Under the pieces are notes generated by a model. It saw nothing but the letters and a program-made list of their open reading frames with translations. It made no database searches and was not told the DNA's origin. A DNA stretch of 64,000 nucleotides from Metellina segmentata (lineage: Eukaryota > Arthropoda > Arachnida > Araneae > Tetragnathidae), in the NCBI GenBank assembly GCA_947359465.1, contig OX375874.1, forward strand, positions 99,451,441 through 99,515,440, in the 5' to 3' direction. Position numbers and translations under genes: made by a program. Within the stretch, counting starts at the first letter, position 1. Every line of letters starts with the position of its first letter. This document shows, piece by piece, positions 20,740 to 32,071 of this stretch.

Positions 20740-20900
20740 CCACCTCGTTTAACTGGAAAGTGTTTGCTATTAATTTTGTAAGAGAGAGCAATAAATTGTT
20801 AAACGTTTTTGACATAATATTAGAGGGTAACTTTTTTGAGTATTCGAACACAACCGATATTTTCAATACTGTTGGAGAAATGTATGTAACAGACCTGTAA
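20740..20900 (+). pseudogene. ORF235 C-terminal fragment, block A, first tandem copy
   Basis: About 50 codons matching the ORF235 C-terminus (INFVRESNKLLN, then EGNFFEYSNTTDIFNTVGEMYV) in the opposite orientation to the copy at 19535-20199. It begins abruptly in the middle of the gene near 20748. It is followed by the A-rich minisatellite (21010-21140) and an IAP downstream region (to about 21600). Confidence 0.65.
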
Positions 20901-21611
20901 GATATGTTATAACAAATAAATTAAGTTTTTTGTCTTCAATCCAGTGTTTACAAAAAAAATATTCTACACTACAATTATAGTATTTTTTTAACAAAATTAA
21001 AAAAATTTTCAATAAGTAAAAGAAAGTTAAACAATTAAAAAAAAAACAGTAAAAGAAAATTAAGTAGTAACAAAACAAAGTTTAACAGTAAAAAAGTTAA
21101 ACAGTAAAAAAAAATTTTAACATTAAAAAATGTTAAGCAGTTACAGTGTTTTTTTAAAGGAAAAAGCAAAATAAAGTTTATCAAGAACAATAAAAAAAGC
21201 AAACGTTATGCAGTAAAAATTAGGTTAGAAAATAAAAAGGAAAAACATTTCAAAATATTAATATTTATTTCCAGTTTCTTGAATTACAGAGTACTTTTAC
21301 ACACATCTTTCTAAAAGCAATTTGTAACTCCTTTTTAAGGCACTTTCAAATTCCTCTATCCAAAATAGGTTTAGCATGTAATGGCAAACAACAAATAAGT
21401 AAAATAGTTATTTTATTTAATGTATTTAAAAGGGATATAAATACTTTCCTACACGATTTTACCACAAGTCCTTGATAGAAAGTCTTATTACTTTTTTAGA
21501 ACTTTTGAACATCCTTACTAGTTTTTTTGCTGCCGCGTAAGTGTGAATTTACTAACATTAACTCAAAATACCACTCTTGTAGAATTCTTTCACGTCATGT
21601 TCCGTTAGTCA
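20901..21611. other. Minisatellite and IAP downstream region, no IAP attached
   Basis: A-rich minisatellite at about 21010-21140, then the IAP downstream sequence, ending at about 21611 where a second ORF235 fragment is joined. No gene. Confidence 0.65.
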
Positions 21612-21827
21612 TTAAAAATTGCATCAATTGTGGTAAAAAATATTACCATTCTTTTTAATTGCTTAGGTTGTAAAAATGAAATAGTCAATCAATCTGTTCA
21701 TGAATGTATGAAGATGAGCGTTGATGAACGCTTTTGCGAATTTTACACCCTTGCTTTATATGCAATAACTGAAAAGAATTTATTATTAATTTTGTATGTA
21801 AGAGAAATGTATGTAAAAGTCCTGTAA
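21612..21827 (+). pseudogene. ORF235 C-terminal fragment, block A, second tandem copy
   Basis: Starts with the IVVKN junction and reads without frameshift through NITILFNCLGCKNEIVNQ and MKMSVDERFCEFY, because it has six A at the junction where other copies have five or seven. About 93 bases present in block B (60199 onward) are deleted near 21803, so the end is fused directly to the last codons (EMYVK). Confidence 0.65.
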
Positions 21828-22653
21828 GATATGTTATAACAATTATATTAACTGTTTTACCTATTCATATGTTTTCAATAAATATTTTATCTTTACTCCA
21901 GTGTTGTCATAAAAAATATTATACACTACAATTATAGCATTTTTTTTTTTGACAAAGTTAAAAAAAAAAGGTTAGTAAGATAAAAACAAAGTTAAACAAA
22001 ATTTAACAGTAAAAAAGTTAAAAAGTAAAAAAAAGTTAAACAGTAAAAAAAAAATGTTTAAAAGTAAAACAAAAAATAAGCAGCAACAAAAAAAGTTTGC
22101 AAATAAATGCATATAATGTATATAATAAAAAATGCAAAATAAAGTTTATCAAGAACAATAAAAAAAGAAAAAGTTATGCAATTAAAAATCGGTTAGAAAA
22201 TAAAAAGGAAAAAAAATATGCATATTTATTTCCAGCTTTCTTGCATTACAGTGTACTTTTACACACGTCTTTCTAAAAGCAAAGTGTAACTCCTTTTCAA
22301 GGCAATTTAATATTCCTCTATCCAAAATAGGTTTAGTATTTAATGAAAAAAGAACAAATAAGTAAAATAATTATTTTATTTAATATATTTAGAAGGGGTA
22401 TAAATCTAACCTACAGGATTTTACCACAAGTCCTTGATAGAAAGTCTTATTATTTTTTAGAATTTTCGAACATCTTTACAAGTTTTTTTGCCGCCGCATA
22501 TGTGTTAATTTCATAACATTAAACTCAAAATACCACCCTTGTAGAATTCGTTCACGCCAAGTTCAGTTAGTCACTAAAAATTGCATTTATTACTTGAATT
22601 GATAAAGGGTAGATAACGTTTAGTATCAAATGTATGTTTTAATTTTATGTAAA
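21828..22653. other. Minisatellite and IAP downstream region
   Basis: A-rich minisatellite at about 21955-22100 followed by the region downstream of the IAP gene, converging with the ORF235 fragment as in the palindrome arms. No gene. Confidence 0.65.
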
Positions 22654-23131
22654 TTATTGGTTCGGCACGTAGGATACGTTAAGAGACTTCGTATATATCA
22701 TGCATGTCACCAGATGACCGCAAGGTTGTAAAGTAGCATCCATTTCCGATTCCAAACACAGTTTACAAAGTCGTTCGTCCTTATCGGTTTTTGAGGGGTA
22801 AGGTTTTTCATAGGGTTTTATAAAAACAATAGTATATATTATTCTTGATTTCATCCGCCTGTACAATTTTGTCTGTTGGTGTTCTTTTTGATCTAGGGTC
22901 AGCAATCATTTGTTGTTGTTGGGCTACCAAACATTTTTGAAAAAACGTTATGTGTTCGTGTCTCTCTACATCCTCTTCTTGCTTATTTTCAAGCCACTCG
23001 CCACACCAATAGCACCTGACCCTGTCCGATACACCCGTATAAAACAATCCGTTTTCGGCCAGGTCCCAAATGTCAAAGTTTGTGCTTGGCCAATATCTAA
23101 ACTTAGATAGGCATTTATTGAGCAGAGACAT
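22654..23131 (-). pseudogene. BIR + RING (IAP-type) gene, frameshifted, block A
   Basis: From the Met at 23131 the BIR is intact (ligands Cys40, Cys43, His60, Cys67) and lacks the stop found in the palindrome. In the linker after residue 95 the frame shifts, and the RING frame (22905 to 22654) then has Cys-x2-Cys, Cys, His and Cys but loses the last three ligands to a two-base deletion near 22686. Both lesions are in block B as well. The product could be at most a BIR-only protein of 107 residues. Confidence 0.85.
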
Positions 23132-23792
23132 GCTTGGAAATTTTGGTTCAAATTTACGTAATGGTTATTCATTTTTCTAAAACTTATACCGCTCTGTTAC
23201 TCCGTAGTAAGTGTGAAATTATAGGGCCTATTGAGTTACACGCAAAAAGGTTATCTTCGTCAATTTAAAAAAAAAATCTAATACGTAAGATAGTAATTTG
23301 TGTTATACAAAAGTCAAAGATTTGTGCCCATAAATAAATAATTCAATTTGCTGATGTAAATTTAGAAGAATGAAACTGCATAATCATGAGAAATCAGTAT
23401 ACTTTAAAGAAAGTAAAAAACAAGTTTATCGAATATAAATTATATTTGGATATATATTTTTTTCTTGCTCAAGTTTAGTTATCGAATTGAATTGTATTCA
23501 GCTCATCTACGTTATAGAGCAAAAAAAGTACAAATTACATGCACATAATGCATACCCACTTTTGTGAAAATCCTGTATTTCAACATAAAGCTTTACTTGT
23601 CGCATTATCACAAGCACGTGTTTTCTGAGTATATTTTTCACTTACGAGTTTATTGTTTCTCAGAAAAGATAACAGACTACAATAAGATTAACTTTACTGA
23701 TTACTAAGTGTATGTTGTAATATAGGTCAGTTCTTTGTGTCTCCAGTTTACAATTATTTTTCCGAGAACAGATAAAGCTTTTTAAAATATCA
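23132..23792. other. Divergent intergenic region of the cassette, block A
   Basis: Similar to 4096-4773 throughout. No gene. Confidence 0.5.
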
Positions 23793-23881
23793 ATGTTTAA
23801 TGTTGTTAATTGTGGATTTTGATGGATTTCAGACTTTGCAAGATTTCTTAGTACGTGAATACGGATACATCGCTATAAAAT
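23793..23881 (+). pseudogene. 5' end of DFDGF gene, truncated, block A
   Basis: The first 85-90 bases of the gene at 4774 are recognisable, with a two-base deletion near codon 5 that breaks the frame. Homology stops at about 23881, where a piece resembling the IAP downstream region (about 85 bases) begins, followed by the gypsy relic. Confidence 0.65.
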
Positions 23882-23896
23882 TGCTATCAATGACTT

Positions 23897-26172
23897 GTGG
23901 TAAAATCGTGTAGGAAAGACTTATACCAATTCTATTTATTAGATAAACTATGTATTTTACTTCCCATATTTAATGGTCCTAATGTAAACAATGGTTGGTT
24001 TTTTAAGCGTGTACTGAGATCAATAGGAGGTGATGATTTGACCTCTGGTAGAACATTCAAACAATCACTAAATATCAGGAATTTCGACACACAAGGAACA
24101 CAAATAAACAAAATACTCACCGAGAAAATAAATATGTCTGACAAAACTGTAACCATTTTTTATGTTGCTAACTTCCAGCAGGAAAGTTTTGACGGAATTC
24201 TTGGCTATGATTTTTTTTATAAGACCAACTTAATAATTGATTCCAAACTTCCAAAAGCAAAATTTGACAACTTTGAAGTTCCTTTGATAAACCAAAACAA
24301 GGATGGATAGTTGAACAGTCTGAATCAAATCAGGGTGTATATACTGTTTAAATTTCTAAGAAAGTTGTTATACATCCCAAAGAATCTATGCAAATTCAGG
24401 TTAACGTTTCTAACTTTGTGGTTTCTGACAAAGGGGAACATGATGTTTTGTGTACACCCACTTTTCAAAACAAAAACATTCAACTATTTCCTTCAATTAA
24501 TGAAGTAAACAAAAAGGAGAATTTCGTAACCATAATGTCAAATATTGGTAAAGCACCTATGCACATAAACAAAAACACTTGGAAAGGGAATATTGCAAAA
24601 CAAATCTAATTTTGTGGAAAACGTAGTATATAAAAGACAATGCGATTGAAAGATGAAACATGCCATCAAATTTCTGCTTCAGCAAAAGTTGTTTCACGAA
24701 GAAAAACTGATCTTCAACAATCCGATTTTAAGTTCGAACATTTAAATGTGTCTCCGAAACTAAAATTTCTTAATCTACTGATGAATAGTTCCTATTCTTT
24801 TTCCAAATCATCACACTTTAGGCTGTACACATCTTGCTATTCCTTCATTATCCCTCAGGAGCGAGAATCCAATCAAAACATTACCTTTTGAAATCCCTCA
24901 GGCACTACATGAAGAAGTTAAAAGTCAATTAAATGACCTATTCGAAGCTGGAATAGTTCAGCGTAACATTTCTCATTGGGGTTGTCCCATGTTACTTGTT
25001 AAAAAAAACATAATCCGGCTAAGAAAAATGACAAAATTTCATATTGTATGGCACTTGCCCTGCGTCTTTAAACCCAGCTGTTGAAAGCTAAAGTTATCCA
25101 TTATCAAAAATGCAATCTACTATAAACGACATATCTGAATTCAAGTATTTTTCCATGTGTGATCAACATTCCGCCTATTGGCAAATTAACTTACTTGAAA
25201 ATGTACAAGAGGTTCTCACTTTTACAACTCAGTTTGGATCTTTATGTAATAGACGTCTCCCTTTTGGTTTAAAATCTGTATCCTCCATTTTTCAAAATTG
25301 TGTTTATAAGGTAATTGATGAACTTCATTAACAAGGCATAACTAGTATCTTTGCATATCAAGATGATTTTCTAATTGGTGCAAATGAGTTTGATACAATG
25401 CTACTCAAAACACAAGCATTATTACAAGTTTTGACTAAACACGATATACCTCTGTCTCCACAAAAATGTGCTTTCTTTCAAAACAATTTCGATAAAATTG
25501 GCTTCCATATTGAACAAAATAAGAATTCTCCCGTACAATCAAATATTGACAAAATTACACAATTTACCCCACTTAAAACTGTACTTCAAGTTAAAAAGTT
25601 TCTAGGTCTATGTGGCTATTATAGACGTATCATTTAAAATTATGCTAAATTAACCAGCACTTTAAATCAACTAACGACAAAATTCAACAATTTTCAATGG
25701 AAATTTGAACATTAACAAGCATTTGATCAACTTCAGAAAATCTTCTTTTCTAAACCTTTTGTCAAATTGCCTGATTCAGGCAAGGAATTTCTTCTGAATA
25801 CCGATGCGAGCAAACATGCCATTTCAGCAGTTCTTTTACAAAAGCATGATGGAATATTGAATCCTGTTTCATATTTTAGCAAGTCGTTAAGTAAATCAGA
25901 GCATAATTATCCTGCAATTAAATTAGAACTGTATGCGATTTTTAAAGGTATCACTGCATTTAAAACTCACTTGTACAATAGAAGTTTCACTTTGTTAATC
26001 GATAGTAAACCTCTTCTGAATTATCGCAAGGTTACTTCTCCAGCTGACATTATCACCACTAGATGGCTACTCCAAATAAGCGAATATTCCTTCAAATTCC
26101 AGCACACACCTGGAAAGTTAAATGTTTTGGCTGACTTTTTATCGCATTCACCTGATCCAAATTACCACGAAA
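23897..26172 (+). mobile_element. Ty3/gypsy-type LTR retrotransposon pol relic, block A
   Basis: In order: the end of a retropepsin-like protease (LGYDFF, TNLIID at about 24205-24240; the DTG active site is missing), a frameshifted linker, reverse transcriptase fragments (FEAGIVQRNISHWGCP, RRLPFGLKS, YQDDFLIGA at about 25360), the YYRRII thumb/connection motif, and RNase H (25767-26172, with NTDASKHAISAVL and the LYAIFKGI and DSKPLL stretches). Stops and frameshifts occur throughout; no integrase or LTR is seen. A Tc1 fragment cuts it off after RNase H. Confidence 0.88.
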
Positions 26173-26640
26173 ATGCCATTCTCACACCGCTCTCACAGCT
26201 GGTGTGATGGTTTGGGGTGCCATTGCTTACGATACACAGTCATCTCTAATATTGATCCATGGCACAATGGCAGCCCAGTGGTATGTACATGACACCTGTC
26301 AGCCACATGTGATGCCACTCATAGCAGGGCTCCCAGGAGCCATTTTTCAACAAGACAACGCTCGGCCACACACAGCAAGGATGTCACAAGACTGCCTCCG
26401 CCACATTACCACCCTTCCCTGGCCTGCTCGATCCCCAGATTTGTCACCAATCGAGCAAATCTGGGATCATTTGGGACGGCAAGTTGGCCCCCTTACGAGT
26501 TTGGTCGAACTAGAGGCGCGTTTACAGCAACTATGAAACGAGATGTCTCAGAAGATCATCGTGAATTCGCGCTAGAAGGGGTCCAACATAGTACTAAAAC
26601 TACCGTTCATTTGTACTTTTTTCTGCAATAAATGATCCTT
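26173..26640 (+). mobile_element. Tc1-like transposon relic 1, 5'-truncated
   Basis: An open frame at 26204-26536 encodes the catalytic half of a Tc1-type transposase: VMVWGAIAYD, the FQQDNARPHTA motif (second Asp) and the RSPDLSPIEQIWD motif (final Glu). Homology begins a few codons before the ATG, and the 5' part, including the DNA-binding domain and first Asp, is missing. It is joined to the RNase H of the gypsy relic. The family resembles elements I recall as common in orb-weaver spiders. Confidence 0.85.
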
Positions 26641-26689
26641 TTTCTTAGATTTTCTAATAATGTAGAGTGCTGAATCTCGATATATGATC

Positions 26690-27245
26690 TGGCACTCTGA
26701 TGGGCGTGTATAGACCTGGCAAATGCCTGGCGAACGGTATTTACCGAAGTATATTGTGGAAACTGTGAAATTTGATGGCGGTAGTGTCATGGTTTAGGGC
26801 TGCTCCATCTGGTTTGGACTTGGCCCGTTAGTTCTAGGCGACGGGTTGATGACTTCTGGTGTGTACGAAGACATTTTAGACAATAGCATGCTCCCGACAC
26901 TATAGCGACAGTTTGGAACAGGTCCTTTTCTGAAACAGCACGATAATGTTCCTGTTCATACAGCAGGCGTCATTGTGTCGTGAATTAACAGTAATCAGGT
27001 GGTAGTTCTTGCCTGGCCGATTCAAAGCCCCGATTTGAATCCTATAGAACATCTTTGGGATGAGTTGGAGCGTCGGTTGCGTGCCAAAAACCCACTCGAC
27101 CAAAACCCAAACGTTAACTGTTCACCGTTCAACAGGATGAATGGACGACAATTCCGCCAACAGTTTACCATAACTTAGTGGATAGCCTACTCCGAAGGGT
27201 ACACGCTGTAATTAAAGCAAAAGGAGGCCCGACATCAGATTAGTT
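26690..27245 (+). mobile_element. Tc1-like transposon relic 2, degenerate
   Basis: Plus-strand reading frames with several stops show SVMV(stop)GCSIWF, FLKQHDNVPVHTA and SPDLNPIEHLWDELERR, the typical end of a Tc1-type DDE domain. It is a different family from relic 1, which lies immediately to its left. The 5' half and terminal repeats are not seen. Confidence 0.8.
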
Positions 27246-28123
27246 ATACGTCTGGTTCCTTTCAAACCAACAGTACAGGGTGTCCGGAGACATTTTGCTA
27301 TATATATGACGACTTTCTTACAATTCTCACTCCTAGGTTACTTATAAAATACCAGCACAGGATAGAGAGCAAAGAAAAAGACGTCCTATATTATACCACA
27401 GTCATCATTCGAGTGCTACCAGAGATGGCGCAGCAAGTTACAAGTTGCGTATCAACAAATTAATTATTCCTTGATCAGCAATACTCAGACAGATTTCATT
27501 GCCTTATATGGTATCATTTGATGGGACATCTTATAGTAAATAGATGGGAACAGATGGATCACGGCGTGGGAAGATGAATTTAGCTCAGCTTGCAAAAATT
27601 AATTATTTCTGATGCAATGGGCTGCGAAACTGTAAAAGGCACGTGAAAAAATACTCGGAGCAATCCTCGGAGCAATTTTCTCACGAATCATTTTTTAATG
27701 TTATATATATTAAAGTTTGAAATTGTTGAGATTCATTCTACTTGACTTTAGCAAGATGTTAATTATATAGTTCATTATATTTGAGTAAAAGTAAATCAAA
27801 CATAGGGAAATAGTAAAATCAAAAACTGAAGAACTTGTAACAAGAAGTCTATTTAATTCTGAAATGTTAATTTATTTGTTTTCCATGTTTACTGCAAAGA
27901 AAAGTACAATCTTAATTAAATAATAAAAAACTAGTTCCAAGTATTCATTCATAAAACTTAACTAGTCATGAATCAGCTGTGCGCAGTTTTATTTCTTGAG
28001 CGTTGCAAAGAGAGGAAAACTACAATTCTTCTAAACAAAAAAACTGAAATCACGAAAAATGTACTGTTTAAATAATAACCGAATGCAGGTACCATGTTTA
28101 GTACTGGCTTCTCATTATGTTTT
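27246..28123. other. No gene seen
   Basis: Begins with ACAGGGTGTCCGGAGAC near 27272, which looks like a DNA-transposon end, but I found no partner. A GAGATGGCGCAGCAAG near 27422 recalls the SINE-like tails at 8.3-8.6 kb. The rest is AT-rich. Confidence 0.35.
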
Positions 28124-29212
28124 TTATTTCATGTTGAAAATGAGCAATCCAAATGTTAGCAAAGACCCGAAGGCAGAAACTATGAGGCTGTTAGTGAAAA
28201 CAACCAAATTGCAAGCTGCCATGTAAACCAATCTTTCCTTTTCGATCCTTTTGAGAAGGAAAAGATTTCTTGCACAAATCGTTTTATCGAATCCGTGTTT
28301 CTGTATCAATCTGGCGGAAACCATCTTTATTTCCAACATCTGATTTGGGATTCTGGCGCTTTGGATGGTCAACAAAATGATGATGGCGCAACTTGTAAAA
28401 AATAGGCTGAGTGATTGCATCAGTTGATACACTTTTATCTGTAACTTACTCAACAAAAAACCCGCCAACACTGTGTACATACATGTGAAACTCATCAGCA
28501 TCAAGATCAAAGACGGCAGCGACATAAAATCTTTCATTATGCGTATGATGTTCACAATCTCAAAGTATTCCTTTAGCTTCTCAGACGTTTCTATTAAATG
28601 GAGGCTAGACGAAATCCGTTTTAGGTCCTTTATGAACTGATCCAGAATACGTCCACTCCGATGTAATAGGACACACATCCACCATAAAGCGATACACGGC
28701 CACTTTATGTATACTAAGCAGTATGCGTAGAATCCTATGAAAGAAAATAGTGTTTTTAATGTATTATCTTGAAATTTATACCCATATGTAAAGAATTCAG
28801 TACCATAGGATTTTTCGATAGCAATTTTGGTGTAAATGACAGCGAAAACGCAAGGCAAAAGAGATAACAATACAAATAGGCAAACCTCGAGTTTTTTCGA
28901 TCGCCGCTGAGTTGATAAATACATATTCTGTCCTCGAATCAGCTTCCACATTCGTTTCTCTTGAAAATGTAACGAGAACCAAAGTGCGCAAGATAAAAGA
29001 GAGATAAATATGTGAGCAAGTGACCCTTGAATGTCATGTTGATGGAATTTATTGCAATTAATAGTAAACATATACAAGCCGAATATTTGTAGAGATGCTG
29101 CTGAAACGTAGGAGAGATACGTAGCAACTTTGTCAGCTGTCTCTTTTTCTTTCTTGGAACTGAATTTTAGTAGCGTTGAAAAACGGAGGTCGGCAGTTAT
29201 CATGATTGCCAA
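28124..29212 (-). CDS. Gustatory receptor-like chemoreceptor, 362 aa
   Basis: Single-exon, uninterrupted frame. Seven hydrophobic segments at about residues 30-52, 65-85, 107-130, 150-182, 232-256, 266-290 and 335-361 fit the inverted seven-transmembrane insect/arthropod GR family, ligand-gated cation channels of chemosensory cell membranes. The C-terminus has SAFGSLLTFGLLIFNM; the Thr-Phe sits where the family usually has Thr-Tyr in TM7. It is the most diverged of the three complete receptors here and the only one on the minus strand, outside the duplicated blocks. Start chosen as the first Met; another Met is four residues in. Ligand unknown. Confidence 0.85.
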   Translation of the reverse strand: MAIMITADLRFSTLLKFSSKKEKETADKVATYLSYVSAASLQIFGLYMFTINCNKFHQHDIQGSLAHIFISLLSCALWFSLHFQEKRMWKLIRGQNMYLSTQRRSKKLEVCLFVLLSLLPCVFAVIYTKIAIEKSYGTEFFTYGYKFQDNTLKTLFSFIGFYAYCLVYIKWPCIALWWMCVLLHRSGRILDQFIKDLKRISSSLHLIETSEKLKEYFEIVNIIRIMKDFMSLPSLILMLMSFTCMYTVLAGFLLSKLQIKVYQLMQSLSLFFTSCAIIILLTIQSARIPNQMLEIKMVSARLIQKHGFDKTICARNLFLLKRIEKERLVYMAACNLVVFTNSLIVSAFGSLLTFGLLIFNMK

Positions 29213-31736
29213 ATGCTTTTTTCACACGTTTTTCGAGGTATATGAAGTTAGCTTTGCCAATGCAAATTTATTAATCGTGTCTTCTCAATCTTAACTCTGT
29301 TTCAGATGAACTACCACTCATCGTATCACCTGAAGAAAGAACTGACTTTTCCTTTTGATGCATCAAATTGTAAATAATGTTTTCTATGGTTTTGCTTATT
29401 TAAAAGAAGCATTCACTTTCGCTAATACATATACCAGGGTGTAGATACCTTAAATTTATATATAACATCACAAAATTATAATACTATTAATTTCTTTTTC
29501 AGCTAATTATACTAATTACTAAGTCATATCAATACGATTGCACACAAAACATATTACCACAGCATACGAGCAGGAAGGACTATCACCTATGAAACAACTT
29601 TAGCTTTTTTATTTCCTTCAACCGGAAATTTTCAGATATTTTTTCCTCAGTAAGTACGTTACAGAATAGTATATAAACGACGAAGTAAAAGCCAACTCCT
29701 AAAAGAGCTGAATATATTACATAATGTTCTTTATTAATTTTAATAATACCAAAGTACCTCGGAATACTTAAATGTAAACATACAACATGCATTAGCGCAA
29801 ATTGAAAACCTTATTGTGGACTAATTCAATATGACGCATTGATTTTAGCTTAGAAAACAACATGCACTTTTAAAAGATTAATATATTGAGTACATTTTTA
29901 TGGACGCATTCATTTAATTGGAAAAACATCAATAACGTGCCTATTGAACGCAAAATGCCAAAGAACTTATTGATCAATATAATGGTGTATTATACAAAAT
30001 TATTACTTTTCAAACAAACACATTTTCCTGGTATTTCAAGAGCTTTTAATCCTAATTAAATGCAATAGTTTATGGTTCTCATACCTCATGCTTAAAACTG
30101 ACAGTACTTATAATTTGAAAACGACGTTTTCAGAAAAACTAATTATTTAAAAACTTCTACTTCGATTTAGCAAAAAATTTCCCAGTGTTACTTGGTTAGA
30201 AAAGTCGACCCTATACTCTGTGCTGTTATGCTATCAATATTGTTATTATTTCCAGGGTATTTTTTACAGTATGTGGCATTTATGATACTCACCTTCATTA
30301 TTGAAACGAAGACAGATTAATTTCATTGAATATTAATGATAATTATCTCTTTTTGCTAAGATTTATTTTAAAGATAGGGTCTACCGGCACATGGAATGTA
30401 AATATCTTGTTTCAAAGTTAAATATCTTGAATGTTAGAGGTTTTGTCGTAGAAATAAACATTGATCATTTTTTATCCTCTATCATGGTTAAGGTGAAAAG
30501 AAATATTTAGCTCATTTGTTAGCGTTCCGCAGATATTAATTATTGAATAACAATATCGAAAATAAAACTTGTCGGGATTTTAAGTTCACGAGTTGAGTTC
30601 ATTAGTATTAGTGGTAATGTGACTCGACCATCAGTCCAATAATTTTCATAATAAATAAAAATAATTTTGGCAACTTTTAAGACTTTTCAGAAATTCATTC
30701 TAAAAACAGATTCTTTTCCAAATTCCACCATTTTCTCAAACCTTCAGATTTTAATAAACATTCTATTAGTGCCAGAAGATAGCATAATTGTTATACAGTA
30801 TAACAGCATCCCATTGTCTGGTACATTGCATTCTTTGGTACTATTGCCAGTTTTTTTATAAATAAGAGTTACGTTATCATCAAAATGTTGAAAAACGTTC
30901 AATTCTGTGTTGTATTTTAAAATATTGAAACTTCAAACTATTACCTTGACAAGTTTTTTTTATCAAATAAATCCTGGATATGTACATGGGGGTTAAGTTT
31001 TTAAATATTCCTTCACTGCAACTTTACTAAATGGAGATAAAATTGATAGAAATCATGTTTGTACCAAATTTTCATGAACACAATATATAAAAAAGTCTTC
31101 AACTTTCAGAAGGGAAATAAATGTTATTTGTATATAAATTGCAGCTATTTGTCATTTTTCATGTTTTAGAATGACATGTACTGAACACTAGCACAACTTA
31201 CTAAAATATGTCAGAATAGCAAATCCGTCAATGACAAATAATTATGTAATACTAAAAACCTTTATTATCATACACAAATCTTTATTATCATAAACAAAAA
31301 TTACATTTCTATAGGGTAACTGGTTTTTTTGTAATGTTTAAAAAACTTAACAATTACCAACTTATTTACATGTAATCTATTTTTCTATCTAAAGTTGGTT
31401 GCTGAAATCTTAGTTGCAAAAGTTTTCACTTTTCTGTTATTCTCAAACTTTTTTTTAATTTCTATTATAAGTTTCGTAAATCCTTCTCTTCTTCGTTGGA
31501 AAGGTAATAAGGAGGCCTACCACTTATTTTAACTGATCTAAAGAAAATAACGCTGTTACTGATATTTTAAATTTCTGGACCCCTAGGCCGGTCATTCTGA
31601 TTCAGTACTAGAATGTATATAAGATTCCCGTCTTTTGAAGAAACTTCACTTCATGTGTCTTAGTTATAGTGTCTTCCGGACATATAACTTTCCCTATATG
31701 CCAGTTTTTCGTATAATACACACCGTAATATTTATA
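29213..31736. other. No convincing gene
   Basis: AT-rich. A 69-codon hydrophobic frame on the minus strand (29583-29792) has one possible membrane segment and no recognisable relative. A dispersed repeat at about 30715-30860 is shared, inverted, with 36925-37040. Confidence 0.4.
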
Positions 31737-32057
31737 TTATTCTATTTTCGGCTGGTATCTAGTTGGTATTTCTTCCATTAATAAATTATGCTTTATCTCA
31801 GCAATGTTTTGACAAGTTTCTTTGTACTGGCATTCGTCTATTACAGATTCTGACACATCTTCCTTATCCTTTTCATGGTTTATACCCATATCAACATCTA
31901 CTTTGAATATGTTTGTGTTCAAGTAAGCATGTAGTATCTGTTTCTTTTTGTGTAATACCAACATGGAAAATTTTATAGCCATATTTGTAAACTGAACTCT
32001 TAATTTTTTCACTAGAGCTTCAGGACTAATTTTTCTTACACCTTGTTCTCCATTCAT
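31737..32057 (-). pseudogene. Unrecognised 106-codon frame, abutting mariner
   Basis: Lysine- and glutamate-rich, with no membrane segment (KISPEALVKKLRVQF near the start, an acidic middle, RYQPKIE at the end). I do not recognise it. Its frame is open up to the mariner insertion point at 32071, so it may be the 3' part of a gene split by the element, with remains at 34240-35000 where no long frame survives. Confidence 0.3.
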
Positions 32058-32071
32058 AAAAGCATTAGATA

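Larger units (their letters stand above)
8865..25492 (+). repeat. Segmental duplication block A
   Basis: Homologous in direct orientation to block B (46738-64000), with high identity by eye over at least 16.6 kb. The left edge is sharp at CACGCAACAC (8865, matching 46738); sequences left of it are unrelated. The right edge is not visible because B is cut by the window end. Indels specific to one block include the Helitron at 11529 (A only), a 1,255-bp deletion at 15540 (A) and a deletion of about 93 bases near 21803 (A). The offset between blocks ranges from about 37.2 to 38.5 kb. Confidence 0.93.

Noticed and set aside
22910..23110. Plus-strand frame opposite the BIR domain (also 3874-4074, 61416-61616)
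   Set aside because: Shadow of the IAP gene on the other strand.
26900..27103. Minus-strand frame of 67 codons
   Set aside because: Antisense of the Tc1 DDE domain, whose motifs are clear on the plus strand.
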